43,886 bases of DNA from Paulinella micropora (taxonomy: Eukaryota > Cercozoa > Imbricatea > Euglyphida), in contig BJOX01000051.1 in assembly GCA_009731375.1 (NCBI GenBank), positions 827,329 through 871,214 of the forward strand. The letters run 5' to 3'. Below are positions 41,160 through 43,886 of this stretch, piece by piece (the stretch's first letter is position 1; every line of letters begins with the position of its first letter). Position numbers and translations under genes: made by a program. The notes under the pieces were generated by a model that was given only the letters and a program-made list of their open reading frames with translations, ran no database searches and had not been told where the DNA came from.

Positions 41160-41290
41160 AGAAGCCTAAAAAGAAAAGAAAGTGGACAGCATGGTGTAAT
41201 AAAGATACAAGAAAAGAAATAGGGAAACAGTGACATCTTGACGAGAGCAAGAAAACAAAGCGAACAAAGTGGTTGGAGACTACATAAAAA
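41160..41290 (+). mobile_element. Small LINE remnant upstream of TRF4
   Basis: The frame KKRKWTAWCNKDTRKEIGKQ near 41170-41230 resembles the endonuclease-RT linker of LINE copy B (KKRKWKPWCNNETRAMIKKQ at 31203). No other part of the element is visible. It lies just 5' of the TRF4 start, where a promoter would be expected. Confidence 0.55.
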
Positions 41291-41320
41291 TAAAATAAAT
41301 TGCCTTATGTTTCTCAATTT

Positions 41321-41452
41321 CCCTGCATACATACATACCTACATACATACAAACATACATACATACATATACACATACATGCATTTATGCACACAGATAC
41401 ATAATCTACAAAACAAACAAACAAACAAACAAACAAACAAACAAACATACAT
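41321..41452. repeat. ACAT and AACA microsatellites
   Basis: (ACAT)n at 41325-41370, then (AAAC)n at 41412-41445. Confidence 0.95.
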
Positions 41453-41955
41453 ACATAACATAACATGACATAACATAACATAACATAACATAACATTACA
41501 TTACATTACATTATATAATATTACATAACATAACATAACTTGAACATAACAATATAACATATCATAACATAACATAACATAACAAGCTATAACATAACAT
41601 AACATACTGGCATAAACATAACATAACATAACAAGACATAACATAACAGAACATAACCTAACCTAACCTAACATAACATAACATAACATAACATAGCATA
41701 TCATAACATAGCATAACATAGCATAACATAGCATAACATAGCATAACATAACATAACATAACATAACATAACATAACATGGCATGACATGACATGACATG
41801 ACATGACATGACATGACATAACATAACATAACGTAACGTAACGTAACGTAACGTAACATAACGTAACATAACATAACATAACATAACAACATAACATAAC
41901 ATAACAAAACATAACATAACATAACATAACATAACAACATAACATACATAACATA
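41453..41955 (+). repeat. AACAT pentanucleotide array
   Basis: About 500 bp of AACAT units with local variant blocks (ATTAC, ACCTA, TAGCA, GACAT, ACGTA). Each variant is clustered, which indicates local homogenisation. Confidence 0.95.
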
Positions 41956-42441
41956 TTTCTATGTACTTATATATTTATGTATTTATGTATCTATGTATTT
42001 ATTATGTATTTATGTATTTATGTATGTTTGTATGTATATGTATGTTATGCTATGCTATGTCATTATGTCATGTTATGTCATAGTCATGTTATGTTACGTT
42101 ATGTTATGTTACATAAATGCATAAATGAATACAAAGAACAAGTAAACAAACAAAACAATCCAACATGCAATGCATACGTATGCATACACAATAGCAGACT
42201 AGAAATATTATGAATCACTCTTATGACTTGGAGGAAAGCTTCTAGCACGTGACATGATATATTTTTTAATATTGTTAGCCTTCTCTTTTTGACAACTGAA
42301 CCATTTCTTTCCACCAACGGGAAATGATACAGGAGACTTCGGCATTGAGCCCTGGAATCCCTGATCTGGGGTGGCAATAAAACTGGAAGATGCCGCCAGG
42401 AAACTCCTGTATGTTGTATTTTCTGTATGTTGTCAGTACGG
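41956..42441. other. Unique spacer between opposed pentanucleotide arrays
   Basis: ATTT/ATGT-rich at 41956-42110, then about 330 bp of unique DNA with no convincing gene on either strand. Confidence 0.5.
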
Positions 42442-43058
42442 TGTCATGTATGTTATGTTATGTTATGTTATGTTATGTTATGTTATGTTATGTTATGTTT
42501 TGTTATGTTATGTTGTTATGTTATGTTATGTTATGTCATGTTATGTTATGTTATGTTATGTTATGTTATGTTATGTTGTGTTATGTTAAGCTATGTTATG
42601 TTATGTTATGTTATGTTATGTTATGTTATGTTATGTTATGTTATGTTATGTTATGTCATGTTATGTTATGTTATGTTATGTTATGTCATGTTATGTCATG
42701 ATATGTTATGTTAGTACTTATGTTCTGTTCTGTTCTGTTCTGTTCTGTTCTGTTCTGTTCTGTTATGTTATGTCATGTTATGTTATTGTTATTGTTATGT
42801 TATTGTTATGTTATTGTTATGTTATTGTTATGTTATTGTTATTGTTATTGTTATTGTTATGTTATGTTATGTACTTATGTTCTGCTATGTTATGTTACGT
42901 TATGTTATGTTATGTTATTTTATGTCATATAATGTCATGTTATGTTATGTTATGTTATGTTATGTTATGTTATGTCATGTCATGTCATGTCATGTTATGT
43001 TATGTTATGTTATGTTATGTTATGTCATGTTATGTCATGGTATGTTATGTTTTGTTAT
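42442..43058 (+). repeat. ATGTT pentanucleotide array (reverse complement of the 41.5-41.95 kb array)
   Basis: ATGTT units with blocks of TCATG, TTCTG and TTATTG variants. The unit is the reverse complement of AACAT, so the two arrays face each other. Confidence 0.95.
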
Positions 43059-43815
43059 GTACATACATACATACATTACATACATACATTACATACATAC
43101 ATTACATACATACATTACATACATACATTACATACATACATACATACATACATACATGCATACATACATACAGACAGACAGACAGACATACATACATACA
43201 TACATGCATACATACATTCATACATACATACATATATACGTACATACGTATACGTACGTACGCACGTAACGTACGTACGTAACGTACGTATGTACGTACG
43301 TACATGCGTACATGCATGTACATACATACATACATACATATGTACATACGTACGTGCATACATACGTGCATACATACGTACGTGCATACATACATACATA
43401 CTTAACATACATAAGATACATACATACATACATACATACATACTTACTTACTTACTTACTTAACATACATTACATACATTACATACATGCATACATACAT
43501 GCATACATACATACATACATACATACATGCATGCATGCATACATAACATACATACATACATACATACATACATACATACATGCATGCATGCATACATGCA
43601 TGCATACATACATACATACATGCATACATGCATGCATGCATACATACATACATACATGCATACAAACATGCATACATACATACATGCATGCATACATACA
43701 TACATACATACATACATACATACATGCATACATACATGCATACATACATGCATGCATGCATACATGCATACATACATACATACATACATACATACCATAC
43801 ATACATACATACATA
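43059..43815. repeat. ACAT satellite with ACGT and ATGC variants
   Basis: (ACAT)n with a TACATACAT spacing pattern of 13 bp at 43072-43140, CAGA units, TACG blocks near 43240-43390 and TGCA blocks after 43490. All open frames here are repeat artefacts. 43816-43886 ends in poly-C and poly-A. Confidence 0.95.
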
Positions 43816-43886
43816 GATAGCTTCTTAAAAAATTCTCTTGATTAGCATCCCTTCCTGCCCCCCCCCCCCCCCCCCCCAAAAAAAAA

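Overview
This window is nuclear DNA from a single-celled or otherwise unusual eukaryote. Three lines of evidence support that: intron-rich, GC-rich host genes; several reverse-transcribing transposon classes; and an extreme load of simple repeats. The host sugar kinase is of the bacterial glucokinase type, not the animal or fungal hexokinase type, which points to a protist or alga. I cannot name the species. Eight N gaps (4621-4630, 6856-7420, 9765-9774, 10203-10688, 15039-15880, 20937-21433, 24282-24291, 30058-30067) interrupt the assembly, nearly all beside homopolymers or dinucleotide runs.

Layout. 2-3915 (+): the 3' part of a decayed Ty3/gypsy element ending in a putative LTR. 3916-5300: Ser/Thr/Pro-rich coding-like debris and simple repeats. 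5328-12149 (-): a 15-exon glucokinase gene read almost completely by exon phase and family motifs; it ends in a coiled coil plus a hydrophobic tail. 12.3-14.99 kb (+): an L1/Tx1-like LINE. 15.88-17.07 kb: an AAT-tailed dispersed repeat and a huge near-palindromic TAG/GTAG..CTAC/TAC satellite. 17085-25099 (+): exons of an unrecognised acidic/Lys-rich protein, with a 5.9 kb intron holding an antisense Jockey/CR1-like LINE and long satellites. 25.2-27.1 kb: AT-rich non-coding DNA. 27.17-29.44 kb (-): a gag-like gene with CCCH and CCHC fingers. 29.45-33.35 kb (+): a second LINE of the same family as the antisense copy; its left part is present twice around a 10-N gap, probably an assembly artefact. 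33.4-36.05 kb: AT-rich DNA, solo LTR-like repeats. 36051-41086 (-): a TRF4-type non-canonical poly(A) polymerase gene with a polyglutamine insertion. 41.1-43.9 kb: oppositely oriented pentanucleotide arrays and an ACAT array.

The host genes are unrelated housekeeping functions (glucose phosphorylation; nuclear RNA 3' tailing/surveillance). What links them is gene structure. On the minus-strand genes, 20 reconstructed 5' splice sites are 12 GTC, 5 GC, 2 GTT, 1 GTG and no GTA. In addition, exon edges are repeatedly duplicated inside the neighbouring introns, with mostly synonymous differences. Short tandem duplications (12-43 bp) also hit the transposons. The most notable points are the membrane-tail glucokinase, the unusual donor sites and the exon-edge duplications.
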